Shown in pieces: positions 18,109-26,969 of a stretch of 46,480 nt of DNA. The first letter of the stretch is position 1. Every line of letters starts with the position of its first letter. The notes below the pieces were generated by a model. The model worked only from the letters and a program-made list of their open reading frames with translations. It was not told the DNA's origin and ran no database searches. Made by a program: the position numbers and the translations under genes. Where the stretch lies: positions 1-46,480 of the forward strand of contig CAMRSM010000031.1 in NCBI GenBank assembly GCA_947053345.1, written 5' to 3'. The DNA is from an uncultured Lachnospiraceae bacterium. GTDB taxonomy: Bacteria > Bacillota > Clostridia > Lachnospirales > Lachnospiraceae.

Positions 18109-18221
18109 CTTCTTTTTTAAGGTTTTCCCCGCCATGCCCGCGCTGTCATTTCCCGGTCACAAAACACGGCTCTTTGCCTTCGCTTAACCGTCAGGAAATA
18201 CCTTCCGCCGTTCATTCCGGC

Positions 18222-18752
18222 CTATCCCTCCACGATCCCCTCCGCCACAAGCATCTCAAGCACCCGCACCTCGCGCTCGATCATTCCCGCAAAATGTGGA
18301 TTTCCATCTTTCTCCCCATGTCCCCTTCCCCGGTTTACCTCCAACGCATGCCTTGCACTTACCAGCTCCGGCACAAACTCTTCTTCCGCCTCATACGCAT
18401 CCAGTTCCTGTGCCCCAACCTCATCTTCCACATCACATAGATAATAGTAGTTATCCTGCACGAAAATATCTTCCACTTTGCCCTTCTGAACCCGGTGCAC
18501 CATCCCGTACGCGCGCACGGAGCGGCGGAGCACCGAAAGCCCGCTCTCCTCCTTTACTTCGCGGATCAGGGTATCAATCTGCCCTTCTCCCTCCTCTGCC
18601 CCGCCGCCCGGAAATTTGTAATAATTATATTTGAGGCTGTGGATCATTGCAAGCTTCCCACCCCGCACTATGATTCCCCGGACCGAGGGGCGTATCCCGA
18701 CGGTTCCGTTTTCCTTGTAGTCCTTTTTATCAATTTCAAATAATGTCCTCAT
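18222..18752 (-). CDS. Nudix hydrolase
   Basis: A 176-residue Nudix-fold pyrophosphohydrolase. The Nudix box matches G-x5-E-x7-REUxEExGU exactly over about 50-72 (GGAEEGEGQ... REVKEESGL). The N-terminal RPSVRGIIVRGGKLAMIHS strand and the KYNYYKFPGGG approach to the box are typical. The substrate (a nucleoside diphosphate linked to another moiety) cannot be told from sequence. AGGGGA lies about 8 bases before the ATG. It is a single gene on the minus strand downstream of the ackA terminator and upstream of the yceD promoter. Confidence 0.92.
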   Translation of the reverse strand: MRTLFEIDKKDYKENGTVGIRPSVRGIIVRGGKLAMIHSLKYNYYKFPGGGAEEGEGQIDTLIREVKEESGLSVLRRSVRAYGMVHRVQKGKVEDIFVQDNYYYLCDVEDEVGAQELDAYEAEEEFVPELVSARHALEVNRGRGHGEKDGNPHFAGMIEREVRVLEMLVAEGIVEG

Positions 18753-18790
18753 TTTTTATGTTCCCCTTTCTTACCGGTCAAGTGCACATA

Positions 18791-18837
18791 AAAGAAAGCC
18801 TGCGGATTCTTTTTGTTTTCACCAACAGGCTTTCTTT
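18791..18837 (-). terminator. Intrinsic terminator after pta-ackA
   Basis: A 12-bp perfect stem AAAGAAAGCCTG / CAGGCTTTCTTT surrounds a 23-base loop, with T-rich sequence (TTTCTTTTATG) at the 3' side on the minus strand. It starts about 42 bases past the ackA stop. Confidence 0.85.
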
Positions 18838-18879
18838 CCCACCGTTCCCCGATACCGGAGCGGCATGTGTTTCCATATC

Positions 18880-20073
18880 TTATTTCCGCACCAGGGCTAC
18901 CGTATCCCTCGCAATCGCAAGTTCTTCGTTCGTCGGGACTGCGAGTACCTTCACACGCGAGGCATCCGAGGAAATGACGGCCTCCACGCCCCGCACATTG
19001 TTGCGTTCCTCGTCAATCTTTACACCGAGATAACCAAGGTAGGAACATACCCGCGCGCGGATCTTCTTGTCGTTCTCCCCAAGACCCGCCGTAAACACGA
19101 CTGCGTCCACGCCGTTCATCGCCGCGGCGTACGCCCCGACATATTTTGCGGTGCGGTATACAAAAACCTCCGTCGCATCTTTTGCGCGCTCATCGCCCTG
19201 TCCTGCTGCCGCCTCCAGATCGCGGAAATCGCTCGAAACGCCGGAAAGGCCGTACACACCGGATTTTTTATTCAGAAGGTTCATGATCTCCCCGAGGGAT
19301 TTTCCCTCTTTTTTCGCGATAAACTCTATGATCGCCGGGTCGATATCACCGGAACGCGTCCCCATGACAAGACCCTCAAGTGGTGTCAATCCCATGCTCG
19401 TGTCCACCGACTTCCCGTTTAACACGGCGGAAATGCTCGCGCCGTTGCCGAGATGGCAGACAATAATCTTCGAATTTCCATAGTCAAGACCCGCAAGCTC
19501 TGCCGCACGCCTGCTCACATAGCTGTGGCTTGTCCCGTGGAAGCCGTAGCGGCGGATTTTATATTTATCATAATATTCATACGGAAGTGCGTAGGTGTAC
19601 GCCTTTTTCGGCATCGTCTGGTGGAACGCGGTGTCAAATACCGCCACCATCGGCACGCCGGGCATCAGCTTGCGGCACGCGTCAATGCCGATTAAGTTGG
19701 CCGGATTGTGCAGCGGCGCTAAATCATTGCACCCGCGGATTGCTTCAATCACCTCATCGTCAATCATGACGGAGCTCGTAAAGCGCTCCCCTCCGTGCAC
19801 GACGCGGTGTCCCACTGCCCCGATCCCGGAAAGCGATCCGATCACACCGTGCGCCGGATCCGTCAACGCTGCAAGCACGGCCTGCACCGCCGCCTCGTGA
19901 TCCGGAAGCGGTTTTTCAAACGTTAACTTTTCAGCCCCTGCCTTGGTATGCACCAGCCTGCCGTCGATACCGATGCGCTCGCACAGCCCGACGGCAATCG
20001 CTTTTTCGGTCTCCGAGTCGATCAGTTGATATTTCAGCGAGGAACTCCCGCAGTTAATCACTAATATTTTCAT
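18880..20073 (-). CDS. ackA: Acetate kinase
   Basis: ASKHA-fold kinase of 397 residues. It converts acetyl phosphate and ADP to acetate and ATP, the ATP-yielding end of acetogenic fermentation. Family motifs appear in order: [11 protein letters not shown] at the N-terminus, [35 protein letters not shown], the SMGLTPLEG and [10 protein letters not shown] segments, and FTAGLGEN. The length is standard. AAGGAG lies 9 bases before the ATG. It follows pta by 50 bases and shares its promoter, the normal pta-ackA order. Confidence 0.98.
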   Translation of the reverse strand: MKILVINCGSSSLKYQLIDSETEKAIAVGLCERIGIDGRLVHTKAGAEKLTFEKPLPDHEAAVQAVLAALTDPAHGVIGSLSGIGAVGHRVVHGGERFTSSVMIDDEVIEAIRGCNDLAPLHNPANLIGIDACRKLMPGVPMVAVFDTAFHQTMPKKAYTYALPYEYYDKYKIRRYGFHGTSHSYVSRRAAELAGLDYGNSKIIVCHLGNGASISAVLNGKSVDTSMGLTPLEGLVMGTRSGDIDPAIIEFIAKKEGKSLGEIMNLLNKKSGVYGLSGVSSDFRDLEAAAGQGDERAKDATEVFVYRTAKYVGAYAAAMNGVDAVVFTAGLGENDKKIRARVCSYLGYLGVKIDEERNNVRGVEAVISSDASRVKVLAVPTNEELAIARDTVALVRK

Positions 20074-20123
20074 TCCTTCATGCTCCTTTTCACTATTATT
20101 AAGTTCCGCTGCCGCCGCGCCGT

Positions 20124-21125
20124 TTAATAATTCCCTGCCGCCGCCTGCACCGCCGTGATCGCGATTACACCGACAATATCATCCGCATTACAGCCGCGGG
20201 AAAGGTCATTGACCGGGGCAGCGATCCCCTGTGTGAGCGGCCCGTATGCCTCTGCACCGCCAAGCCGCTCCACCAGCTTATAGCCGATGTTGCCCGCGTC
20301 CAGATCCGGGAAGATCAGGACGTTTGCCTTGCCCGCCACCGGGCTTCCGGAAGCCTTAAACGCCGCGACTTCCGGCACGATCGCCGCATCAAGCTGCAGC
20401 TCACCGTCAATCTTGAGATCCGGATACTGTTCATGTGCAATCTGTACCGCGCGCGTCACCTTGTCGATATCCCCATGTTTTGCGCTGCCCTTCGTCGAGT
20501 GGGAAAGCATTGCAATCTTTGCCTCCTTGCCCGTCAGAAGCTCAAAGCTCCGCGCCGAGGACTCCGCGATCGCCGCCAATTCCTCGGAGGACGGGTTCTG
20601 GTTTAAGCCGCAGTCCCCAAACACAAAAGTCCCTTTGGAGCCAAACGGGGAACCCGGCACGACCATCAGGAAAAACGCGGATACAAGTTTTGTTCCCGGA
20701 GCAGTTTTTAAAATCTGTAAGCATGGGCGCAGCGTGTTGGCTGAGGAATGGCATGCACCGGAAACCATCCCGTCTGCATCCCCCATTTTTACCATCATCA
20801 CGCCGAAAGTCGTGTAATCCGTCAAAAGCACCTCCTGTGCCATCTCTGCCGTCATACCTTTACTTTTCCGTATCTCCACGAGCTTTCCGATATATTCCGC
20901 CAGATGGTCGAACTTTTCCGGGTCTATGAGCGTTGCCCCCGAAATATCAAAACCGGTCGATTTTTTCCGGATCACCTCATCCTTCCCGATAATAATAATG
21001 TTCGCGATCTCTTGATCCAGTACCTTTGCCGCCGCCTCGTAGATCCGGCGGTCCTCCGACTCCGGCAGGACAATCGTCTTTTTGTTCTTTCGTGCCCTTT
21101 CCTTGATCTCTTCGATAAAACTCAT
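20124..21125 (-). CDS. pta: Phosphate acetyltransferase
   Basis: Short-form (class I) phosphotransacetylase of 333 residues. It exchanges acetyl-CoA and phosphate for acetyl phosphate and CoA and feeds acetate kinase downstream. Signatures: [17 protein letters not shown] near the N-terminus, [44 protein letters not shown], and [32 protein letters not shown]. The ATG at 21125 has GGAG about 11 bases upstream; the 33-codon upstream extension overlaps the promoter leader and is rejected. The promoter is at 21213-21241, beside a large repeat array. Confidence 0.97.
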   Translation of the reverse strand: MSFIEEIKERARKNKKTIVLPESEDRRIYEAAAKVLDQEIANIIIIGKDEVIRKKSTGFDISGATLIDPEKFDHLAEYIGKLVEIRKSKGMTAEMAQEVLLTDYTTFGVMMVKMGDADGMVSGACHSSANTLRPCLQILKTAPGTKLVSAFFLMVVPGSPFGSKGTFVFGDCGLNQNPSSEELAAIAESSARSFELLTGKEAKIAMLSHSTKGSAKHGDIDKVTRAVQIAHEQYPDLKIDGELQLDAAIVPEVAAFKASGSPVAGKANVLIFPDLDAGNIGYKLVERLGGAEAYGPLTQGIAAPVNDLSRGCNADDIVGVIAITAVQAAAGNY

Positions 21126-21212
21126 CCTACTGTATCTCCTTTCATGAGAAATTCCGCGCCGCTTTTCTATATGATGGGCATACTTCGTGCGGTGTATAAA
21201 AACTCTGTTTCT

Positions 21213-21241
21213 AGTATAATGCATTTTACATATTGTGGCAA
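21213..21241 (-). promoter_or_regulatory. Promoter of pta-ackA
   Basis: Minus-strand TTGCCA (21236-21241) and TATACT (21213-21218) spaced by 17 bases, each one mismatch from consensus. The expected leader is about 80 bases. Confidence 0.82.
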
Positions 21242-21254
21242 GCGAAACTTTGGC

Positions 21255-21281
21255 ATTTCCCTCTGTTCAAACGAGGGAATT
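21255..21281. other. Inverted repeat between pta promoter and 53-bp array
   Basis: ATTTCCCTC and GAGGGAATT flank a 9-base centre. It lies about 15 bases upstream of the pta -35 box and before the tandem repeats, a place where a regulator could act on pta or on tmcAL. No known operator is recognised. Confidence 0.4.
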
Positions 21282-21297
21282 CGTGGTAGCATAAAAT

Positions 21298-21510
21298 GTG
21301 AAAGGGGCAATATATCGCTGCTTGTTTCCGGGCGTGTCCCCTTTCACATCGTGAAAGGGGCAATATATCACTGCTTGTTTCCGGGCGTGACCTCTTTCAC
21401 ATCGTGAAAGGGGCAATATATCACTGCTTGTTTCTAGGCGTGTCCCCTTTCACATCATGAAAGGGGCAATATATATCACAGCCTGTTTTCCGGGCATGTC
21501 CCCTTTCCAA
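21298..21510 (+). repeat. Four tandem 53-bp hairpin-forming repeats
   Basis: Units begin at 21298, 21351, 21404 and 21457, each exactly 53 bases long; the fourth drifts at its end. Each unit starts with GTGAAAGGGG and ends with CCCCTTTCAC plus ATC, so a unit can fold into a 10-bp stem with a 30-base loop. Alternatively, unit junctions form tight palindromes CCCCTTTCAC-ATC-GTGAAAGGGG. The internal core contains AATATATCACTGCTTGTTTC. Variation between units is small and includes a CCTC/GGGG mismatch in unit 2. There are no unique spacers, so it is not a CRISPR array. It occupies the gap between pta (minus) and tmcAL (plus). The function is unknown. Confidence 0.95.
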
Positions 21511-21538
21511 CCGCGAGAAGGACAGACAGGAGGGCTTT

Positions 21539-22804
21539 ATGAACGTTACGGGAATCATCGCAGAATTTAATCCGTTCCACAACGGCCATGCATATCTTTT
21601 ACAAAAGGCACGCGCAATCACCGGGGCGGATATTTTGGTCGTCGTTATGAGCGGAAGCTTCGTTCAGCGCGGCGCTCCCGCCATCGTATCCAAATATGCG
21701 CGCGCAAAAACCGCGCTTTGCTGTGGTGCCGACCTTATCGCCGAACTTCCGGTCTTTGCATCCTGCGCGAGCGCGGAATATTTCGCGGAGGGGGCACTCC
21801 GGATTCTCCGCGACCTAGGCGCAGACTCCTTTGTTTTCGGGAGCGAATCCGGTGATCTTTCTGCGCTGCTGCCACTCTCCGGGCTTCTTTGCGACGAGCC
21901 CGCGGCTTATAAAAAACATCTGCGGGACGGACTTTCCTCCGGCAAATGCTTTCCTGCCGCCAGACGGGAAGCCGTGCTCGCCCTTTTACCGGACGCGGCA
22001 CCGCTTCTTGATACCCCGAACAATCTGCTCGCCTTGGAATATTTAAAAGCATGCCGCAGGCGCGGATTTTCCCTGCGCCCCCATACCGTGGCACGGCTTG
22101 GCAGCCCCTACCTCGAAAGCACACTTCCGGCGGATGAACTTTCCGGCGAAAGCCTCTCCTCCCATTTCTTCCCCAGTGCCTCCGCGCTCCGCAGCTATAT
22201 CCGCACGGACGCTCCCGGGCAGACGAAGCTTCTTCCCTATATGCCCGCAGCCGCCGGCGAAATCCTCGCAAAAGAGATTGCCGGACACACCCCCGTGTAT
22301 GAGTCCGACCTCTCCTCCCTGCTTGCCTGGCAGCTTCTTCAGTGCTCCTCCCCGGCGGAGCTTGCCGTCTATGCCGATATGGGAAACGGACTTGCCGCCC
22401 GCGTTTTCGCAAAGCGTTATCAGCCCATCCGGTTACCGGACTTTATCATGGATTTAAAGACAAAGGAGCTTACCCACACAAGGATTTCCCGCGCCCTGCT
22501 GCACACGGTCTTACAGATCCGCAGCGAGGAGCAGGAGGCATTCCGCGCCATGCCCCGCTCCCCCTATGTACGTATCCTCGGAATGCGCCCTGCTGCACAA
22601 CCGCTGCTCGCACGCCTGAAAAAAGAGGGGGATGTCCCGCTCATCCTGCGCCCGGCAAGGGCAAAAAAACTCCTGCCGCCCCAGGCATACCACTTTTTTA
22701 TGAAGGACATCGCGGCGGCACAGCTTTACCGCCAGCTCTCCTCCACCCGCAGTCATCTTACGTCCGCCTGCGAATTTACGCATGAAATCATACGCCGCGA
22801 ATAG
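21539..22804 (+). CDS. tmcAL: tRNA(Met) cytidine acetate ligase (TmcAL/YlbM)
   Basis: Nucleotidyltransferase-fold enzyme of 421 residues. In B. subtilis TmcAL uses acetate and ATP to make N4-acetylcytidine at the wobble position of elongator tRNA-Met. Signatures seen: GIIAEFNPFHNGHAYLL at the N-terminus with the HxGH-type motif, VVMSGSFVQRGAPAIVSKYARA, LDTPNNLLALEYLKA, and RISRALLHTVL in the C-terminal part. AGGAGGG lies 4 bases before the ATG. It is preceded by the 53-bp repeat array and followed 31 bases later by the ylbJ-like gene. An acetate-using tRNA enzyme next to pta-ackA is notable but may be chance. Confidence 0.94.
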   Translation: MNVTGIIAEFNPFHNGHAYLLQKARAITGADILVVVMSGSFVQRGAPAIVSKYARAKTALCCGADLIAELPVFASCASAEYFAEGALRILRDLGADSFVFGSESGDLSALLPLSGLLCDEPAAYKKHLRDGLSSGKCFPAARREAVLALLPDAAPLLDTPNNLLALEYLKACRRRGFSLRPHTVARLGSPYLESTLPADELSGESLSSHFFPSASALRSYIRTDAPGQTKLLPYMPAAAGEILAKEIAGHTPVYESDLSSLLAWQLLQCSSPAELAVYADMGNGLAARVFAKRYQPIRLPDFIMDLKTKELTHTRISRALLHTVLQIRSEEQEAFRAMPRSPYVRILGMRPAAQPLLARLKKEGDVPLILRPARAKKLLPPQAYHFFMKDIAAAQLYRQLSSTRSHLTSACEFTHEIIRRE

Positions 22805-22835
22805 ATTGTAGGGAAAAGCATTTACCGGAGCTGCC

Positions 22836-23807
22836 ATGAATACCACCCCTGCCCGAAAAACAGCCGCATACTCCCGCTTACGGCGCGGATGTTTATATCT
22901 TGTTGTCTTCTTCGTACTCTTTTTGATGCTCCTTTTTCCGCAGACTGCTGCGTGCGGTGCCAAAAACGGACTTATCCTCTGGTCGCAGACCCTGCTGCCG
23001 ATCCTGCTGCCCTTTCTGGTTCTTTCTGCGCTTTTGATCATGCTGCACCTGACACGCCCTTTTGAGCTGCTGCTTGGTCCGGTTTTTACCCGCATATTCC
23101 CGGTGTCTGCCAAGGCGTGCTACCCACTGCTATTAGGGCTTCTCTGCGGCATGCCGCTCGGTGCGAAAACAACCGCGCAACTGTATCAGCTCGGACAGAT
23201 CAGCGAGCGGGATGCCATGTTCCTGCTCGGTTTTTCCAATCAGGCAAGCATGATGTTCCTCATCAGCTATGTTGCCGCCAAGGAACTGAACGTCCCGCAC
23301 TGCGCCTTCCTCGTGCTGCTCGTCCTCTACAGCTCCGCCCTGCTCTCCACCTTCCTTTTCATTCTTCCAAAGCAATATAGAAAAACACCTGAACGGAAAA
23401 CCGCGGACACAAAGCCCTGTCCCGAACCGTCCTTTTTCACTGCGCTGGATGCCTGCATCCCAGAAAGCTTCGCTACCATCACAAGGGTCGGCGGATACGT
23501 GATTCTTTTTTCCATGCTCTCCGCCTTCCTCACCACACTCGCGCTTCCCGCCCCGGTATCCGCCGTCTCCTGCGGGCTTCTCGAGATCACAGGCGGCATA
23601 CAGCAAATCTTAAAAACCGGGCTTCCCGCCGCACAAAAAACAGCCCTGACACTCGGAGTCACCGCATTCGGCGGGCTTTCCGGCCTGATGCAGACGAAAA
23701 GTGTGACTCTTTCCACAGGGCTGTCCATGCGCTACTATGCATTTGTCAAACTGATGCAGGGAATCATCGCGTATTTCCTCACGCTACTCATCCTCTCCCT
23801 GCGGTAA
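22836..23807 (+). CDS. ylbJ: YlbJ-like sporulation integral membrane protein
   Basis: Polytopic membrane protein of 323 residues with about eight hydrophobic segments. It resembles the YlbJ/nucleoside-recognition (Gate) family, required in B. subtilis for normal spore cortex or late sporulation. Characteristic elements are LWSQTLLPILLPFLVLS, LLGLLCGMPLGAKTTAQL and GFSNQASMMFLISYVA in the first half, and a second gate-like repeat near TAFGGLSGLMQTKSV. A hydrophilic loop with prolines and lysines lies near residue 185. GGAG is 6 bases before the ATG. It probably forms a two-gene operon with tmcAL. In B. subtilis ylbJ, coaD, rsmD and ylbM are also clustered, so this is partly conserved synteny. 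Confidence 0.88.
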   Translation: MNTTPARKTAAYSRLRRGCLYLVVFFVLFLMLLFPQTAACGAKNGLILWSQTLLPILLPFLVLSALLIMLHLTRPFELLLGPVFTRIFPVSAKACYPLLLGLLCGMPLGAKTTAQLYQLGQISERDAMFLLGFSNQASMMFLISYVAAKELNVPHCAFLVLLVLYSSALLSTFLFILPKQYRKTPERKTADTKPCPEPSFFTALDACIPESFATITRVGGYVILFSMLSAFLTTLALPAPVSAVSCGLLEITGGIQQILKTGLPAAQKTALTLGVTAFGGLSGLMQTKSVTLSTGLSMRYYAFVKLMQGIIAYFLTLLILSLR

Positions 23808-23837
23808 GAAATGAAAATCCACCTTTGTGAGGTCTTC

Positions 23838-25109
23838 TTATAAGTATGTATCCTGCGCCCGGTAGCGCGACAAAACTCTTTTTACGACTTTTTGTTCCAC
23901 CATCCCGTTTCCCGGTACCCATGTCAGATCCGTTCTCCAAGGCACTGAATACGGACCATCCGGATTTGCCTTTAGCTGCTTAAATATGTTCCTGCGCTGC
24001 TCGGCAGAGCGCGCCGCGTCCGGACTGCCGATTTGTTCCTGCCATGCCCGGTATCCGTCCAGATAACTTTCCACCAACCCGTCCCAGGAAGTAAAACGCT
24101 GTTGGATCACTTTCCCCGCCGCGCAAAATTCCCGGTCCATCTCTTCCCTGCCGATCATTTTTACAAGATACATCATACCCAGCAGCTGCGTTGCCCGGCA
24201 CAGATCCCATCCCGCATACATCGTATCCAGCCGTCCCGCGTGCTCCTCCACGAGCCCATGTACCGTGCAAAGGCCATCCTCCCGGTTCCGTATCCCCCAT
24301 TGCTCCCCCAATGCTACGTTCCGGAAATTGGAAACTACCTTCCGGCTGCCATGTGCTCCCGTAACCAAAGGCCAGCCCTCCAATATCGGGAACGAATGCG
24401 CCCAGACCGCAAACGTGGAAGCGCACCAACATTCCAGATCGTTCCTTGGAAGAAGGGGGTCTCTTTTCCATAAAAAAGCAGGTGCAAATCGCCTTCTCCT
24501 CACCCCTGCCACCCGGTAGAGCAGCACACCAAGCACGTAGACCCACGCGGAAGCCTTACGCCCCAATGCCCGGCTATAATCCCGCTCCGACAGTACCGGG
24601 ACATAATCCCCGTACATATCCACGTAATGATCCGTCACCGTCAGGATTTTGTCAAAGACCATAATTTCCCCCGGCGCTTCCCACTCCTTCCACACACCTG
24701 CCGGCATACGGTAAACGCCCGCTTCATCTGTGTCCTGTATCGCGTTTTTGTTGATGTGCGCGATCACCTTTTCCCCGCTTGGAAGCGTGATCCGGTGATA
24801 AATATGGTTCCCGCAGCGAACGGTATCGTAGTTGATGACCACCCCTTTTATGATCAGGGTAAATGTGCCCATCCGCTCCATGTCCGCAATCGACTCTGCC
24901 ACAAAAATATCCGCTCCCGCCTTATTCCCGGCCTCGCACTCCCCCAAGGCAACATTCCTCTGATAAATCTTATACAGAAGCGGTCCCACGGCAAACTCCA
25001 GCGCCAGCACAAACGCTATCATGACCGGGATCCACAAAAACATTTGATACATGTTCGTTTTGAACCCGTAAATGTTTTTATTTGATATTTTATATCGAAC
25101 CGAACCCAT
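23838..25109 (-). CDS. Membrane-anchored DUF1266-like protein
   Basis: A 423-residue protein of unknown function. An N-terminal transmembrane segment (about 23-47) is followed by an extracytoplasmic-looking domain (about 48-180) and a second short hydrophobic stretch (about 187-204). The C-terminal half (about 225-385) resembles the DUF1266 pattern: a GEQWGIRNREDGL segment, then AGWDLCRATQLLGMMYL, SWDGLVESYLDGYRAWQ and a tail with conserved tryptophans. The ATG at 25109 has only GGGGAG 16 bases upstream, a weak site, so the start is uncertain. It lies 11 bases downstream of the coiled-coil gene and is probably cotranscribed with rsmD-coaD. I infer no function. Confidence 0.75.
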   Translation of the reverse strand: MGSVRYKISNKNIYGFKTNMYQMFLWIPVMIAFVLALEFAVGPLLYKIYQRNVALGECEAGNKAGADIFVAESIADMERMGTFTLIIKGVVINYDTVRCGNHIYHRITLPSGEKVIAHINKNAIQDTDEAGVYRMPAGVWKEWEAPGEIMVFDKILTVTDHYVDMYGDYVPVLSERDYSRALGRKASAWVYVLGVLLYRVAGVRRRRFAPAFLWKRDPLLPRNDLECWCASTFAVWAHSFPILEGWPLVTGAHGSRKVVSNFRNVALGEQWGIRNREDGLCTVHGLVEEHAGRLDTMYAGWDLCRATQLLGMMYLVKMIGREEMDREFCAAGKVIQQRFTSWDGLVESYLDGYRAWQEQIGSPDAARSAEQRRNIFKQLKANPDGPYSVPWRTDLTWVPGNGMVEQKVVKRVLSRYRAQDTYL

Positions 25110-25120
25110 AAAACCAGTTT

Positions 25121-25771
25121 TTACTCCCCGTCAATATCACGCAAAAATGTATTTTCATCGAAATCAAAATCATCGCCCCCATACCCGCCCGCATCCTTTT
25201 GCCGCATGCTGCGCGGATCAAGCTGCTCGTTCAGTTCCCTTCGGTTCTCAAGAACGACATCCAGATTCCGCTTCAGCGCGCTGACGGTCTCCTCGGTCTT
25301 GACCCGGCTTTCCTCATACGCCGCGGTCAGAACTTTCTCGACCTCCGCGAGAATATCGTTCGTGTAGCTTAACGCGCCGGCACGCAGCGATTCCGCCTCC
25401 TCGTTCGCTTCGCGCAGCATCGAATCCGCGCTCTCCTGGGCATTCTGCAAAATCTCACTCGCCTGCTCGTAAGCCTGGCGCGTGATCTCATTCTCATTGA
25501 CCAACTGCTTCGCTTCCTCCCTCGCGCGGTCCTTGATCGCATTTGCCTGATCCTCCGCATCGGCAAGCAGTGCATCCCGGTTCGCAATAATCTTCTGATA
25601 ACGCTTGATCTCATCCGGCAGACGCAGGCGCAGCTCCCCCAGCAGATCGTACAGATTATCCTTCGGCACAACTAATTTTGCCTGTGAGAACGCCTGCGGT
25701 TTACAGCTTTCTATCAATTCATAAATATCATCTATTACCTGTTCTATTCTGCTGCTTCTGCCCGTTGCCAT
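25121..25771 (-). CDS. Coiled-coil protein, ATPase-subunit-like, of unknown function
   Basis: A 216-residue hydrophilic protein without signal or membrane segments. A short globular N-terminus (about 1-50, with SSRIEQVIDDIYELIES) leads into a long heptad-rich region (about 50-180) full of Glu, Ala and Arg, then an acidic, glycine-containing tail. Such proteins next to coaD in Clostridia are often labelled as vacuolar ATPase subunit H-like or DivIVA-like only because of the coiled coil. AAGGAG lies 9 bases before the ATG. It starts two bases after the coaD stop, so it is certainly in the coaD operon. A structural or cell-division role is possible but unproven. Confidence 0.8.
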   Translation of the reverse strand: MATGRSSRIEQVIDDIYELIESCKPQAFSQAKLVVPKDNLYDLLGELRLRLPDEIKRYQKIIANRDALLADAEDQANAIKDRAREEAKQLVNENEITRQAYEQASEILQNAQESADSMLREANEEAESLRAGALSYTNDILAEVEKVLTAAYEESRVKTEETVSALKRNLDVVLENRRELNEQLDPRSMRQKDAGGYGGDDFDFDENTFLRDIDGE

Positions 25772-25773
25772 CT

Positions 25774-26265
25774 TTATACACTCCTTATTTTTTTAATTTT
25801 TTCCATCACAAGCGGCAAGATGCTCTCCGGAACAAATTTCGCAATGTTCCCCTCATAGCTCGCAACCTCTTTGACAATGCTTGAGCTGAGATAGGAATAT
25901 TTAACGCTCGTCGTCAAAAACACCGTGTCAATATCCGGGTTTAACGCGTGGTTTGTCTGCGCGATCTGTATCTCATACTCAAAATCCGTGACCGCCCGCA
26001 GGCCCCGGAACATCACCGTCGCCCCCTTACTCCTCGCAAAGTCCACGGTCAGCCCGCCGAACGTTTCCACGGTAGCGTTTTTAATATCCTTTGCAACCAG
26101 CTTTAGCATATGTACCCGTTCATCGGCGGAAAACATTGGTTTCTTCGCGCTGTTGTTCAGCACACCGATGATCAGCTTGTCCACAATTTTGGATGACCTT
26201 TTTATAATATCCAGATGCCCCAGTGTAACGGGATCAAAACTCCCCGGATAAATCCCTATCGTCAT
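25774..26265 (-). CDS. coaD: Pantetheine-phosphate adenylyltransferase
   Basis: Enzyme of coenzyme A biosynthesis, 163 residues, that adenylates 4'-phosphopantetheine to dephospho-CoA. The nucleotidyltransferase HxGH motif is in [16 protein letters not shown] near the N-terminus. [13 protein letters not shown] and the C-terminal [11 protein letters not shown] segment (ISSTxVR-equivalent) are also present. The ATG at 26265 overlaps the rsmD stop as ATGA, indicating coupling; a longer frame beginning upstream is not supported. The rsmD-coaD pair is a classic conserved arrangement. Confidence 0.97.
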   Translation of the reverse strand: MTIGIYPGSFDPVTLGHLDIIKRSSKIVDKLIIGVLNNSAKKPMFSADERVHMLKLVAKDIKNATVETFGGLTVDFARSKGATVMFRGLRAVTDFEYEIQIAQTNHALNPDIDTVFLTTSVKYSYLSSSIVKEVASYEGNIAKFVPESILPLVMEKIKKIRSV

Positions 26266-26852
26266 ATCTCCTCGTTTCCGCCGCACTCTCCGGCCGGCAC
26301 GTTTTTTCTCACAAATACATGTTTGTTCGTTTTATAACATTTTTCCTTCACAGTCCGAAACCCGCATTCTTCCACAAATGAAATGTCCGTCTCCAGCGCT
26401 TCCTCGAAGACCACGAGCGTCTTTTCCCCACAGACCGCGCTGCCGGCAAGCTGCGCGAGCACCTCTCGGGCAAAGCCCATCCGGTACGGCGGATCCATAA
26501 AAATGATATCAAAAGCTTCCCCCTTCGCCGCAAGCCGTGAAAGCGCGCCCGCCACATCGGCCCTGAAAACTTCCGCATCCGCTGACAGCCCTGTCCGTTT
26601 CAGATTCGCCTCAATGCAGGACACCGCTTTTTTATCTTGTTCCACAAACACTGCCCGTCTGCAGCCGCGGCTTAACGCCTCAATGCCGATCGCCCCGCTC
26701 CCGGCAAAAAGATCAAGAAACACCGCGTCCGGCAGTTCACGGTTTATCATATTAAACAATGTCTCCTTGATGCGGTCCGTCGTCGGTCTTGTCGCAAGCC
26801 CCTCCGGAGTATCAAGGAGAATCCTTCTCGCCTTACCTGCAATTACCCTCAT
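26262..26852 (-). CDS. rsmD: 16S rRNA (guanine966-N2)-methyltransferase
   Basis: Class I SAM-dependent methyltransferase of 196 residues that methylates G966 of 16S rRNA during 30S maturation. The N-terminus [13 protein letters not shown] and [17 protein letters not shown] are family hallmarks. The SAM-binding motif is [19 protein letters not shown] and the catalytic motif is DPPY in [11 protein letters not shown]. The ATG at 26852 has GAGG five bases upstream; the 21-codon upstream extension is rejected. It is the first gene of rsmD-coaD-coiled-coil-DUF1266, driven by the promoter at 26935-26962. Confidence 0.95.
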   Translation of the reverse strand: MRVIAGKARRILLDTPEGLATRPTTDRIKETLFNMINRELPDAVFLDLFAGSGAIGIEALSRGCRRAVFVEQDKKAVSCIEANLKRTGLSADAEVFRADVAGALSRLAAKGEAFDIIFMDPPYRMGFAREVLAQLAGSAVCGEKTLVVFEEALETDISFVEECGFRTVKEKCYKTNKHVFVRKNVPAGECGGNEEI

Positions 26853-26934
26853 AAAAACCTCTGTTCTTCTTTCACCGCCGCGGATACCGCAGCCCGGTGC
26901 AAAAAACACTTTCATCCGTGCTTCCTTAATTCTT

Positions 26935-26962
26935 ATTTTAGTATAATATTTTTAATTGTCAA
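26935..26962 (-). promoter_or_regulatory. Promoter of rsmD-coaD group
   Basis: Minus-strand TTGACA (26957-26962) and TAAAAT (26935-26940) spaced by 16 bases in an AT-rich gap, about 80 bases upstream of the rsmD start. Confidence 0.75.
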
Positions 26963-26969
26963 TAAAAAA

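Noticed and set aside
21126-21224. 33-residue N-terminal extension of Pta
   Set aside because: It includes the transcribed leader and part of the promoter. The family begins near [11 protein letters not shown].
21298-21510. CRISPR array
   Set aside because: The repeats are directly contiguous at 53 bp without unique spacers, and no cas genes are present.
21735-22412. 225-codon minus-strand open frame inside tmcAL
   Set aside because: It is an arginine-rich shadow of a well-supported gene, with no ribosome site or family match.
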